DNA from: Clostridium tertium
GTDB lineage: Bacteria; Bacillota; Clostridia; Clostridiales; Clostridiaceae
Length of the DNA: 46,296 bases
Direction: 5' to 3'
NCBI RefSeq assembly: GCF_017873245.1
Contig: NZ_JAGGJY010000022.1
Location: 1-46,296, forward strand
Each line of letters begins with the position of its first letter. The stretch's first letter is position 1. A program made the position numbers and the translations under genes. Under the pieces are notes generated by a model. It searched no databases. It was not told the origin of the DNA and was given only the letters and a program-made list of their open reading frames with translations. Positions 16,032 through 25,766 of the stretch are shown here, piece by piece.

Positions 16032-16889
16032 ATGGAATGGATTGAAAGTATTAGAGAAGCTATTTCTTATATTGAAGAAAATATTACAGAGGATTTATCT
16101 ATTAAAGAAATTGCAGATAGAGTAAATATTTCACCTTTTTATTTTCAAAAGGGATTTGGAATGTTATGTGGCTATTCTGTAAGTGAATACATTAAGCGAA
16201 GAAGACTTGCACTTGCCGGCAGTGAAGTCTTATCTAGTAATGAAAAAATAATAGATATTGCAATAAAGTATGGATATGATTCTCCAGATAGCTTTACTAA
16301 AGCTTTTACACGATTTCATGGGGTTACACCATCTGCAGTTCGTAAAGAGGGTGCTATGATAAAGTCATTTGTTGCCCTTAAAATTAAATTTTCATTGGAA
16401 GGTGGATATATCATGGAGTATAAAATAGTTGAGAAGGATTCATTTAAGGTTATAGGAGCATCTAAGAAATTTAAATATGATACAGCATTTACAGAGGTAC
16501 CTTTATTCTGGAAAGAGCATATTTCACAAGGAAAGCTAAAGGATATATGCGGAATGTATGGTATTAACATTGATGAGGAAATGGGCGGTAATGAATTTGA
16601 GTACCTTATTGCAGAGGATTATTGTAAAGAGAAGGAAGGCTTGGAAGGGTATATAGTTAAAACAATTCCTAAGTTTACTTGGGCTATTTTCCCTTGTTAT
16701 GGACAAGGAAAAACATCAATTCAAGAAACTAATAAGAAAATATTTTCAGAGTGGTTACCAAACTGTAGAGATTATGAGATTGCTGCAGGTTATAATGTAG
16801 AAATGTATAGTGATCCAAGTGAGTATGAAAAAGGGATTTCAGATGAAAATTACTATTGTGAAGTTTGGATTCCAGTAAAGAGAAAATAG
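16032..16889 (+). CDS. AraC-type regulator with GyrI-like effector domain
   Basis: 285 aa. Residues 1-105 are a double helix-turn-helix AraC DNA-binding domain (LSIKEIADRVNISPFYFQKG, then IIDIAIKYGYDSPDSFTKAF and HGVTPSAVR). Residues 125-285 form a GyrI-like/SOUL small-molecule binding domain (KDSFKVIGASKKF, TEVPLFWKEHISQ, FTWAIFPCYGQGKTSIQETN, YYCEVWIPVK). This arrangement is that of Rob/BltR-like multidrug sensors. A TTG start at 16014 is possible, but GAAAGGGG (16016-16023) fits ATG 16032. It has the same length and design as the regulator at 21788-22645, so the two are paralogues. No target gene lies beside it. Confidence 0.9.
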   Translation: MEWIESIREAISYIEENITEDLSIKEIADRVNISPFYFQKGFGMLCGYSVSEYIKRRRLALAGSEVLSSNEKIIDIAIKYGYDSPDSFTKAFTRFHGVTPSAVRKEGAMIKSFVALKIKFSLEGGYIMEYKIVEKDSFKVIGASKKFKYDTAFTEVPLFWKEHISQGKLKDICGMYGINIDEEMGGNEFEYLIAEDYCKEKEGLEGYIVKTIPKFTWAIFPCYGQGKTSIQETNKKIFSEWLPNCRDYEIAAGYNVEMYSDPSEYEKGISDENYYCEVWIPVKRK

Positions 16890-16931
16890 TGTAATGGAAT
16901 AATATACCATACAAATATAGGCGAAATTATT

Positions 16932-16994
16932 ATGACCAATAGAATTGATATTAACTTTGATTACAATGAAGAAATTAAAAAATGTAAAACTTGA
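16932..16994 (+). pseudogene. Possible DUF6994-like N-terminal stub
   Basis: Twenty codons reading MTNRIDINFDYNEEIKKCKT then stop. The INFDY opening resembles DUF6994 proteins, but the match is short and the ribosome site weak. The rest of 16890-17141 has no gene apart from hairpins for the minus-strand gene. Confidence 0.25.
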
Positions 16995-17046
16995 GCCACA
17001 GATCATAAAAAAATATGAAACTGTATGTACCAAATTAGATAAAAAA

Positions 17047-17175
17047 ATATTACTGGAAATAAAAATTTCCAGTAATATAAAAAACAATAAAAATAAAAAC
17101 TACACAAAATTATCTAGTCGCTCTTAAATTTACAAATAAAGCTATGGAAATAATATTTAAATACTATTTCCATAG
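17047..17175 (-). terminator. Two hairpins terminating the methyltransferase gene
   Basis: On the minus strand the first hairpin is CTATGGAAATA (17175-17165 side) with TATTTCCATAG (17152-17142), 17 bases past the stop. The second has perfect 14-bp arms ATATTACTGGAAAT/ATTTCCAGTAATAT (17047-17060 and 17065-17078) with a 4-nt loop and is followed on that strand by seven T, so it is the stronger one. Confidence 0.7.
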
Positions 17176-17191
17176 ATCTAATATAATAAAA

Positions 17192-17746
17192 CTACTTAGT
17201 GGCAATTAAAGAAATTAATTTATTTGAGTTATTTAATTCTTTAATGTTTTTAAATCCTGACGAGTCCAAGTCTTCTAATATACTTTCCTTTGTTACAAAG
17301 TGTTTATGAACTCCCTCTTTCCAATCACAAATTAAAAGCTTACCATCATTTTTTAAAACTCTTTTTGCATCTTTTAATAAACTTACAGGATCCTTTAGTT
17401 CATGATGAACTGTGATCATAAAAACTAAGTCAGCAGTATTTTCAGCTAAAGGTATTTCATTTTCACTCATTATTGCTATGGATAGCCTTCCAGTTGAGGC
17501 ATCCTTTCTATTTTCCTTTACCCATTTAATCATATCTTCAGAAATATCAAATCCTAATCCCTTAGAATTTGGTAATTTACTTAAAAAGGCTTCAGAAAAT
17601 ATACCAGTACCTATACCAATATCTACAATTGTACTATCTTTAGGTAATTGTAATTCTTCTATAATTTTATCTAAATCAATTAAACTTAATCTTTCAGGAT
17701 TATTTAGTTTACTTAATTTTTTTACATCAAATTTATGATTATTCAT
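17192..17746 (-). CDS. Class I SAM-dependent methyltransferase
   Basis: 184-aa Rossmann-fold methyltransferase of the UbiE/Methyltransf_11 type. Motif I is VDIGIGTGIF (41-50), the acidic end of strand 2 is GLGFDISEDMI (about 63-73), motif II is TADLVFMITVHHELKDP (about 104-120) and motif III is VLKNDGKLLICDW. The acceptor is unknown; free-standing enzymes of this kind methylate small molecules. AAAGGAG lies 9 bases before the minus-strand ATG. It diverges from the DUF6132 gene. Confidence 0.88.
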   Translation of the reverse strand: MNNHKFDVKKLSKLNNPERLSLIDLDKIIEELQLPKDSTIVDIGIGTGIFSEAFLSKLPNSKGLGFDISEDMIKWVKENRKDASTGRLSIAIMSENEIPLAENTADLVFMITVHHELKDPVSLLKDAKRVLKNDGKLLICDWKEGVHKHFVTKESILEDLDSSGFKNIKELNNSNKLISLIATK

Positions 17747-17930
17747 TTATAGTCTCCTTTACTAAATGAAATGTTATAGTTTATTTTTAGTAAAATAAAT
17801 ACATGCTTATTATATAAATTATAATAACTTAATTTAATATATATTTCAGTGACTAAGTTACATATAAAAATTTATTTTTACCTTAATATTAGATATAACA
17901 AATACTTTTATAATAAGGAGATTTTTAATT

Positions 17931-18086
17931 ATGGGAAAATATATTATTGCTTCAATTATTGGTGCTTTATTAGGATATATATACTATAAAAAAATTGGAT
18001 GTGCCAGTGGAACATGTCCAATAACTTCTAATAAATATGTATCTATTATATATGGTGCTCTTTTAGCAAATCTATTTGTTTCTTAA
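17931..18086 (+). CDS. DUF6132 family small membrane protein
   Basis: 51 aa, below usual gene-calling length. AAGGAG (17916-17921) and ATG 17931. Two hydrophobic helices (YIIASIIGALLGYIYY, then VSIIYGALLANLF) flank a conserved cysteine loop GCASGTCPITSN (22-33), the signature of DUF6132 (YtpR-region-like CGSGxCPIT) proteins. These often sit near rhodanese or thioredoxin genes; here there is no such neighbour. Function unknown; a membrane thiol role is only a guess. Confidence 0.85.
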   Translation: MGKYIIASIIGALLGYIYYKKIGCASGTCPITSNKYVSIIYGALLANLFVS

Positions 18087-18157
18087 AAGTCTAAAAATAA
18101 TTAGCATTTTATAATCTAAGATAGGAAAGAAAGAATAAAAAACCTTAGGGTTGTTGT

Positions 18158-18323
18158 TCACATTTATGTGATTGACCAATCTACAGTTTATTAATCTTCT
18201 TTTATATTGGTGTTAGTTATAAGCTTATAGATACTTTAAGCTGAACTAACTAAATATTGTTAGTAAGAAAGAAAATATATAATTACAGGATGATATTTAT
18301 TAAAAAGCAATAATTATCCTGTA
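18158..18323 (+). promoter_or_regulatory. Leader of the SDR gene with palindrome and two hairpins
   Basis: Within the 326-base gap 18087-18412: a 14-base palindrome TCACATTTATGTGA (18158-18171); a hairpin with arms GTTAGTT.AGCTT and AAGCT.AACTAAC (about 18212-18250); and an 11-bp stem TACAGGATGAT (18284-18294) with ATTATCCTGTA (18313-18323). None is followed by T runs. They may be operators or leader RNA structure. Confidence 0.35.
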
Positions 18324-18412
18324 GGTTCAATTCAAAAATTGTAATATCTAAAAATGGATATGAATTAATGAATATGATATAAATAAAAAATTTAGTTAAG
18401 GAGAAATTATAA

Positions 18413-19147
18413 ATGGAACGTTTAAAAAATAAAGTGGCAATTATTACTGGTGGAGCAAGAGGCATGGGAGCATCCCATGTACGTTTATTTGCAAGTGAAG
18501 GTGCAAAAGTTGTCTTTACTGACTTAAATGAAGAACAAGGTAGAATACTAGAGAAAGAAATAGGTGGTAATGTAAAATTTATAAAACAAGATGTTACAGA
18601 TGCCGCTAGTTGGGAAAAGGTTGTAGAGGATACTGAAAAAATATTTGGACAAGTTAATATTTTAGTGAATAATGCTGGTATAAGTATAAATAAACCTTTA
18701 TTAGAAATTACTGAAGATGAATATAGAAAAATTGTAGATATAAATCAAGTATCTGTTTTTCTTGGGACTAAGGCAGTAGCGGCTTCTATGAAGAAATCAG
18801 GAAATGGTTCAATAGTAAATATTTCATCTATGAATGGATTAGTGGGTGGGGCAATTGGTTATACAGATACAAAATTTGCAGTTCGTGGAATGACAAAGGC
18901 AGCGGCAATTCAATTGTCACCACTTGGAATTAGAGTAAATTCAGTACATCCAGGTGTAATAGAAACACCGATGGTTACTGAAGGAGATTCATATGAGGTA
19001 ATTAAGAAACTTTCTAAACAAATTCCAATTAGAAGAATGGCTAAATCTGAAGAAGTTTCAAACCTAGTACTTTATCTTGCTTCAGATGAATCAAGTTATT
19101 CAACAGGATCGGAATTTGTTATCGATGGTGGATTGACTGCAATGTAG
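18413..19147 (+). CDS. Short-chain dehydrogenase/reductase
   Basis: 244-aa classical SDR. The cofactor motif is TGGARGMG (12-19), followed by FTDLN (Asp at 37 suggests NAD(H) preference), NNAG (86-89), catalytic Ser138/139 in NISSMNG, Tyr150 and Lys154 in YTDTK, and the C-terminal ASDESSYSTGSEFVIDGG. GGARGMGASHVR and PLGIRVNSVHPGVIETPM are typical of the group that includes 3-alpha/20-beta hydroxysteroid and cyclic alcohol dehydrogenases, so a steroid or bile acid alcohol is one possible substrate; this is inference. AAGGAG before ATG; strong terminator after it. Confidence 0.9.
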   Translation: MERLKNKVAIITGGARGMGASHVRLFASEGAKVVFTDLNEEQGRILEKEIGGNVKFIKQDVTDAASWEKVVEDTEKIFGQVNILVNNAGISINKPLLEITEDEYRKIVDINQVSVFLGTKAVAASMKKSGNGSIVNISSMNGLVGGAIGYTDTKFAVRGMTKAAAIQLSPLGIRVNSVHPGVIETPMVTEGDSYEVIKKLSKQIPIRRMAKSEEVSNLVLYLASDESSYSTGSEFVIDGGLTAM

Positions 19148-19249
19148 ATTAAGAGTATGTTATAAAAATAGTAACTTCGAATTTATAGTCGGCGCTACAA
19201 TTTTTATATTTTATATATTAATGTAATTGATAAACATTTTAAATAAATT

Positions 19250-19297
19250 AAAAGTAGTATTAGGCAAGTTATATAAATTCCTAATACTACTTTTTTA
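19250..19297 (+). terminator. Terminator of the SDR gene
   Basis: Perfect 15-bp stem AAAAGTAGTATTAGG (19250-19264) with CCTAATACTACTTTT (19280-19294), then TT. Confidence 0.9.
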
Positions 19298-19330
19298 CTT
19301 TATTATGGATATAATAAGTTATTATGCTAA

Positions 19331-20620
19331 TTTTATCAGTTAATTCATAAGTATATTAATTTCAAGTATGAAGGAACAAATTTATTTTTAATAGTAACAT
19401 TAGTATCTAAAATAAAGTCAGCTCCAATACTAATGGCTACCATAGCAATGACATTTTTAGGAGCAATGATAAGTTTTATAATTACACTTGTAATGGCTCA
19501 GTAGGCGCTAGAATATTTAGATATGAGAGTTCCTTATGATGTAGAAATAAGAAATAATTATAGCAGTGGATTTTTAACGGAAAATAATATAACTGATATT
19601 AAAGATGTACCTCAATTAGATTACAGTGAGATTATAGATTATTTAAATGCCAAGAGTTATGATGCAAATAGTTATTGTGAGGTAGAAAAGTATTTTATAA
19701 ATAAAGATGATTTTTATAACAAAGATAAAAATGGTGTTTCAACTATAGCTTTAAGATTAAGTGATTTTAATAAATTAAGAAGCATGCTAGGGTATGATGA
19801 AATAGAGCTTAAGGATAATGAGTTTACAACTCAATAGCATAGTGCAGTCAATGATGAAGAAATAAGTAATTATATTAAAGGATATTCTAACTTGAATATT
19901 AATGGAGAAGAATTAAATCTTAGTGAAAATTCATACTATAAAGAATCTATTGGAGAAGGTCTTTATGGATTTTATGCAAACTATATTATAATTTTACCAG
20001 ATAAAGTATGCAATAAGCTTACTTTTGCAGAAAAAAATTTTGTAGCTAATATTAATAATAAGATGAGTTATGAAGAGGCTGATGATTTTCAATATAAGTA
20101 TGTTAATAAGTGGTTTAGAAAAAGCAATGATGAATTCGTTAAAAAATATAGTGAAAAATATGATATATCATCTAGTGTAGTTAGAGTAAGAATAAAATCA
20201 TCAGAAACTAATAATATCTTAAATATGACTTTAGCTATGAGAATTCTTGGAATATATTTAGGTGTAGTACTACTTATGATAAGCTTAACTGTTTTATCAC
20301 TTAGTCAGCTTGTTGATTCTATTGAGCATAAAGATAGATTTAGTGTGCTAAAAAGATTAGGTGTTGAAGATAAGGAAATAAGTAAGATTATATTAAAGCA
20401 AATTTCATTGTATTTTATAATCCCTATTGCTATAGCCATGATTGGAGTTGTAATTTTTATATATAACTATTATCTGATTTATAAAGATATAATTAGCATC
20501 TATATTGGTGATATTACATTTATTTTAAGTATAGTTACTGGAATTGTTTTAATGCTTGGAATTTATATATGTTACTTTGGAGGAACATATTATACTTTTA
20601 AGAGAAATGTTAATAGTTAA
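19331..20620 (+). pseudogene. FtsX-like ABC transporter permease, decayed
   Basis: One continuous frame of about 430 codons with two nonsense codons, TAG at 19502-19504 and TAG at 19835-19837, and no start codon. The first part carries a transmembrane stretch (APILMATIAMTFLGAMISFI), the middle is an extracytoplasmic domain, and the end has the FtsX/MacB-type C-terminal helices with the linker DRFSVLKRLGVEDKEISKII between them. It matches the C-terminal half of bacitracin-export-type (BceB/YtrF) permeases. Its N-terminal half and any ATP-binding partner are missing. Clearly inactive. Confidence 0.85.
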
Positions 20621-20633
20621 TTTTGTTTAAACA

Positions 20634-20672
20634 GAACTCTATTTATTCGGATTGGAGGAATAAATAGAGTTC
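20634..20672. terminator. 15-bp perfect hairpin after the permease fossil
   Basis: GAACTCTATTTATTC (20634-20648) with GAATAAATAGAGTTC (20658-20672), 9-nt loop. No T run follows, so terminator function is uncertain. The rest of 20621-20910 has no gene. Confidence 0.55.
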
Positions 20673-20910
20673 GTTAGCTAATTTAGTATTACAAAATATC
20701 ATGAAAAAGTTATAGGTAATAGTATGATAACCTTCTATAAATCTAAAAAAATTAATTTAGCAGGTTCATAATAATAGTAATTTTTTATTATTAAAAAAGC
20801 ACAAAATATCACTCAATATAATTATAAGAATAGTATAATTGCATTAAAGTAGAAGAGAAATAGTCTTAAAACTATTCTGATTTATTAAAATGATAGGAGT
20901 GATTATTATA

Positions 20911-21777
20911 ATGAAAAATAATCTTAGATTTTATCAAGAGCATGGTATTATGACAGAAATAAAAACCATGAAAGATATGGTTACCAATATACCAAAGGAT
21001 ATAAAAACTATTATATCTTATGTACAAAATATATTGCTCCATCAACATTGGAGTGAGGCTTATGGAGTGAAGCTTAGCGATAAAAGAAAGGAAGAGCCAT
21101 TTGTACGAAGGTTTGAAGATAAACTGATTTTTTTAAAAAATATTGGATATAATCATATATCTAATAAAAATCAAAATGTAAATAAAATGATAGGGATATG
21201 TCGTGATTTTACTTTAGCAGCAGTTGCACTTTTCAGGAAGGCAGGTATTCCCGCTAGAGCAAGGTGTGGCTTTGCAAGTTATTTAGAAAAAGGCAAATAT
21301 ATTGATCATTGGGTTATTGAATATTGGAATGAAGATAAGAAAAGGTGGGTAATGGTGGATGCACAACTAGATGACATCCAGATAGATAAATTAAAAGTGA
21401 CTTTTGACCCTCTAGATATAAGCAAAGAGTATTTCATAACAGGGCCAAGAGCTTGGATGATGTGCCGAGAAGGCTTAATTGAACCTGAGTTGTTTGGGAT
21501 TTTTAAATGGTGGGGATATGATTATTTAAGATGTAATTTAATCTTAGATGCTAATTCACTACTAAAGCTAGAAATGCAGCCATGGGATATGTGGGAAGGA
21601 TATAAAAGTATGCCAATAGAAGAATGGACACAGAAAGACTATGAAGTAATGGATCATTTATCTAGGCTTGCCATGAATGTTGATAATAACTTTAAGGATT
21701 TATATAATTATGTTCAAAGGAATGATAAAATAAAAGTACCTGAGGATTTTGATAAGGTTATTAATAGTTTAAAATAA
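20911..21777 (+). CDS. Transglutaminase-like (papain-fold) protein
   Basis: 288-aa cytoplasmic protein with the transglutaminase core triad: Cys97 in GICRDFTLAAVALFRKAGIP, His133 in YIDHWVIEYW and Asp150 in RWVMVDAQLD. No signal peptide. Such proteins act as proteases or have lost catalysis; here all three residues remain. The track-length start at 20890 is rejected because TAGGAGTGAT (20893-20902) serves ATG 20911. The stop is 10 bases from the AraC-type regulator start and within its ribosome site, so the two form a coupled pair, which suggests that the regulator governs or senses its product. Confidence 0.82.
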   Translation: MKNNLRFYQEHGIMTEIKTMKDMVTNIPKDIKTIISYVQNILLHQHWSEAYGVKLSDKRKEEPFVRRFEDKLIFLKNIGYNHISNKNQNVNKMIGICRDFTLAAVALFRKAGIPARARCGFASYLEKGKYIDHWVIEYWNEDKKRWVMVDAQLDDIQIDKLKVTFDPLDISKEYFITGPRAWMMCREGLIEPELFGIFKWWGYDYLRCNLILDANSLLKLEMQPWDMWEGYKSMPIEEWTQKDYEVMDHLSRLAMNVDNNFKDLYNYVQRNDKIKVPEDFDKVINSLK

Positions 21778-21787
21778 GGTGATGGAT

Positions 21788-22645
21788 ATGTGTTATATAA
21801 ATTCCATAAAGAAAGCATTAAATTATATTGAAAACAATTTGCTAGAAGATATTGATTTATCTGCAATCGCAAAAGAAGCGGGATATTCTCTTTATCATTT
21901 TCACCGTATTTTTAAAGGTATAGTGGGAGATTCAATAAAGAATTACGTTAGAAAGAGAAGATTTACAGAAGCTGCAAAAGAATTGGTATATACAAATAAG
22001 TCTATTGTAGAAATAGGTATAAAATATGGCTACGAATCAAGAGAGGGATTTAGTAGGGCTTTTGAAAAAGTTTATGGAAGAAATCCTTCAGAGGTAAGAC
22101 GAGATAATTTACTTTATTTTATAAGAGAACCAATAAATGTTGATTATATGATGTTTCAATTAAAACTAACTACAGAAGGATTAACTCCTTTGTATCGTAA
22201 TCTTTCTGAAAGATATGTAGTAGGAAAGAAGTGGAAGGTAAAGGCAGATGGAAGCAATTTGCAAGACATACCATTATTGTGGCAAAAGTGGAATAATGAG
22301 AAAGAAAGTGGAAAGATAATAAATAATAAGTGTGCTGATGAAATCATGGGAATTTGTATATTTTCTGAAGAAGATGCATTTGATTATATGATAGGTCATG
22401 AAGTTAATTCTATAGAATATGTTCCAGATGATATGGTGATATATAGATTAGAACCATCACTTTATGCAGTTTTTAGAGTCATAGGACCAATAACAGAAAG
22501 TGTACAAAAAACTTGGGATTATATATATTCAGTATGGCTTAGTGAATCAAAATATAAACATCGAAACATTGATGATATTGAATATTATTATTATAATCAA
22601 GGTAAACTTGTTGCTGATCTTTATATACCTATTATTCCTTATTAA
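21788..22645 (+). CDS. AraC-type regulator with GyrI-like effector domain
   Basis: 285 aa. The AraC domain spans 1-105 (LSAIAKEAGYSLYHFHRIFK, then IVEIGIKYGYESREGFSRAF and YGRNPSEVRR). The GyrI-like effector domain spans 120-285 (RNLSERYVVGKKW, IPLLWQKWNNEKESGKI, SLYAVFRVIGPITESVQKTW, LVADLYIPI). Start ATG 21788 is chosen because AAGGTGAT (21776-21783) precedes it; GTG 21779 lies inside that site. Translationally coupled to the transglutaminase-like gene. Paralogue of 16032-16889, with identical length and domain order. Confidence 0.9.
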   Translation: MCYINSIKKALNYIENNLLEDIDLSAIAKEAGYSLYHFHRIFKGIVGDSIKNYVRKRRFTEAAKELVYTNKSIVEIGIKYGYESREGFSRAFEKVYGRNPSEVRRDNLLYFIREPINVDYMMFQLKLTTEGLTPLYRNLSERYVVGKKWKVKADGSNLQDIPLLWQKWNNEKESGKIINNKCADEIMGICIFSEEDAFDYMIGHEVNSIEYVPDDMVIYRLEPSLYAVFRVIGPITESVQKTWDYIYSVWLSESKYKHRNIDDIEYYYYNQGKLVADLYIPIIPY

Positions 22646-22786
22646 TAAAAGTAGTTTCTAAATTGCAATAATAAATTGAACTGATTTATCTTAGCACTAA
22701 ATTGAAAACTAGTTTTTTTACTTATTGTAATTTGAACAGTATATATGGATAACCAAAATAAATAGAAGTTTATAAAAGATTTATAT

Positions 22787-22819
22787 TAAGCCAATGATAT
22801 TAAAAGTGTCATTGGCTTA
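22787..22819 (+). terminator. Hairpin after the AraC-type gene
   Basis: TAAGCCAATGATA (22787-22799) with TGTCATTGGCTTA (22807-22819), 13 bp including one G-U, 7-nt loop. The following bases are coding-like remnant rather than a T run, so a deletion may have removed the original tail. Confidence 0.55.
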
Positions 22820-23502
22820 TGTTACATTCTGCAAATATAAATATAAATTTTGAAACTGGATATTCTTCAAAAGTTAAGTCTGTAAAATATAATGAAGAAG
22901 AAGTAACCTGTATTATTGAACTTGAAGATAAAGTTTCAGAAATTTTAAATGAAAAAACTATTATTTTTAACAGAAGATATTGTACTGAAAACTATATTAT
23001 AAGAAACAATAAGTTTCATTCAAATAGAGCGAGAGGAATTTTAATTCATGGCTCTAATGGGCTAATAGAGGGAAATAACTTTATAGAAAGCTGTGATTTA
23101 AACAGGTGGATTATGGCTGTCATATATATGGGAGTGTATCTTCCAGATGGAAGATGTAATTATCCAATATTTAATAATATAATTTTCGAAAATAACACTA
23201 TAATAGATTGTCCGAGACTGGCTTTTTACTTATTTTCATGCTCAGATATTTTTATTTTAAACAATACTATAATAAATCCTAATACAGAAACCTTTAATGG
23301 AAGAGTTTACGGCTCAAGTCAAAATGAATTACCAATCTATGATGAGTATTATCAAGGAACTATAGAAATAGTTAAGGCCAAAGACGTAGTAGTAGAAAAT
23401 AATGAAAGAATAGAATATGTAGATACTTATTCTAATGGAATTTATTTTGAGAAAGAGAATACTTCTAATATAACAGTAAAAAATAACTACGGATTTATTT
23501 AA
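22819..23502 (+). pseudogene. C-terminal part of a GH110-like alpha-1,3-galactosidase
   Basis: 227 codons of right-handed beta-helix: YCTENYIIRNNKFHSNRARG, ILIHGSNGLIEGNNF, NIIFENNTIIDCPRLAFYL, FILNNTIINP. RARGILIHGSNGLIEGN is typical of family GH110, which removes terminal alpha-1,3-galactose from glycans. Full-length enzymes are about 600 aa and secreted; here the N-terminal half and signal peptide are missing, no ribosome site precedes ATG 22819, and that ATG overlaps the hairpin of the gene before. Most likely the leftover of a deletion. GH110 assignment is by pattern only. Confidence 0.6.
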
Positions 23503-23711
23503 AGTAGCCTATAAAATGAGGAATAATTAAAAAATAATTTTATTATTATGAAACTATAATTGGAGCATTGAAAGATAAAAAATATCTAATTGGGCACATT
23601 ATATATTTAAAAGATAGCTAGTAAAATTATAAAAGTTTTACTAGTTATCTTCATAAGCTTTTAATATTATGTTAGAGAAAATTCATAATTCATATGTAAA
23701 TCAAAAAAATT
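23503..23711. other. Intergenic stretch with one long hairpin
   Basis: AAGATAGCTAGTAAAA (23611-23626) pairs with TTTTACTAGTTATCTT (23636-23651), 16 bp with one G-U and a 9-nt loop, no T run. No gene. Confidence 0.5.
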
Positions 23712-23770
23712 TTGGTAGCAGCGCATGAGCTTAGAACACCACTGGCTGTATTACAATCAAAAAGAGAGGT
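23712..23770 (+). pseudogene. Histidine kinase H-box remnant
   Basis: Reads LVAAHELRTPLAVLQSKREV, which is the phosphoacceptor H-box of sensor kinases (usual SHELRTPLAxLQS) with the Ser before His lost. Nothing else of the kinase remains; the frame runs into the beta-glucosidase promoter. Confidence 0.7.
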
Positions 23771-23788
23771 GTTTAAAAAGAAAAAAAG

Positions 23789-23825
23789 TGAAACCGTTGA
23801 CAGGATGTTTAAAATGTTTTATAAT
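23789..23825 (+). promoter_or_regulatory. Consensus promoter with overlapping cre site (GH1 gene)
   Basis: TTGACA (23797-23802), 17-bp spacer, TATAAT (23820-23825): both boxes are perfect. The 14-mer TGAAACCGTTGACA (23789-23802) fits the CcpA operator pattern TGWAANCGNTNWCA at every defined base and covers the -35 box, so glucose repression by CcpA is expected. Confidence 0.85.
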
Positions 23826-23840
23826 GTGAATATAACAATT

Positions 23841-23942
23841 GGATGGTTATTGTTGAAAGACAAGCTAGACCTATTTGTATGAGTTTATAAGAATTGTATT
23901 TTGTGCAATTGCTTATATCTCTACAGATGGGTCTTTTATTTT
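23841..23942 (+). promoter_or_regulatory. RAT antiterminator and terminator before the GH1 gene
   Basis: The RAT-like hairpin region GGATGGTTATTG with CAAGCTAGACC (23841-23871) overlaps a terminator whose outer stem is AGACCTATTTGTA (23867-23879) with TACAGATGGGTCT (23922-23934), inner stem TATAAG.AATTG/CAATT.CTTATA, then TTTATTTTT. It is the most divergent of the three RATs (compare 25634 and 26620). Confidence 0.8.
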
Positions 23943-23959
23943 TAAATAAATAATTTTAA

Positions 23960-25444
<1,485 letters not shown>

Positions 25445-25573
25445 CTGACTTAATATTAAATTCTATTATATTTTAAAAGCTGATTCAAAAATGAAGAATA
25501 AAGTATAGTCACGCAAAACAAAAGCGAATTTTTGAAGATTTTTGATGAAAACATATAAAGTTATAAAAAAGTA

Positions 25574-25625
25574 TTGACAAGTTATCATGAAAAAAGTATA
25601 ATAAAGTCGAAAATAAACGGTTACA
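25574..25625 (+). promoter_or_regulatory. Consensus promoter of licT with cre-like site
   Basis: TTGACA (25574-25579), 17 bases, TATAAT (25597-25602). AATAAACGGTTACA (25612-25625) matches the CcpA operator pattern except for the first two bases and sits over the start of transcription. Confidence 0.8.
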
Positions 25626-25633
25626 TTAACTTG

Positions 25634-25720
25634 GGATTGTTACTGATTCGATCAGGCTATACCTTAATTAAGTAGAAGAAATATGATATTTATTTCTTTA
25701 AATTAATTGAGGTTTTTTTA
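25634..25720 (+). promoter_or_regulatory. RAT antiterminator and terminator before licT
   Basis: GGATTGTTACTGATTCGATC (25634-25653) then AGGCTATACC is a near-consensus LicT/SacY-type RAT. It overlaps at ACC (25661) with a long terminator: ACCTTAATTAA... paired with ...TTAATTGAGGT (ending 25713), inner stem AAGAAATA/TATTTCTT, then seven T. Confidence 0.92.
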
Positions 25721-25766
25721 TTTTTTAATATAGTCAAGTATAGAATGGAGTATGAGGTGATGTGCA

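Noticed and set aside
16945..17127. 60-codon plus-strand frame after the AraC-type gene
   Set aside because: Very Lys/Asn-rich, no ribosome site, covers the minus-strand terminator hairpin.
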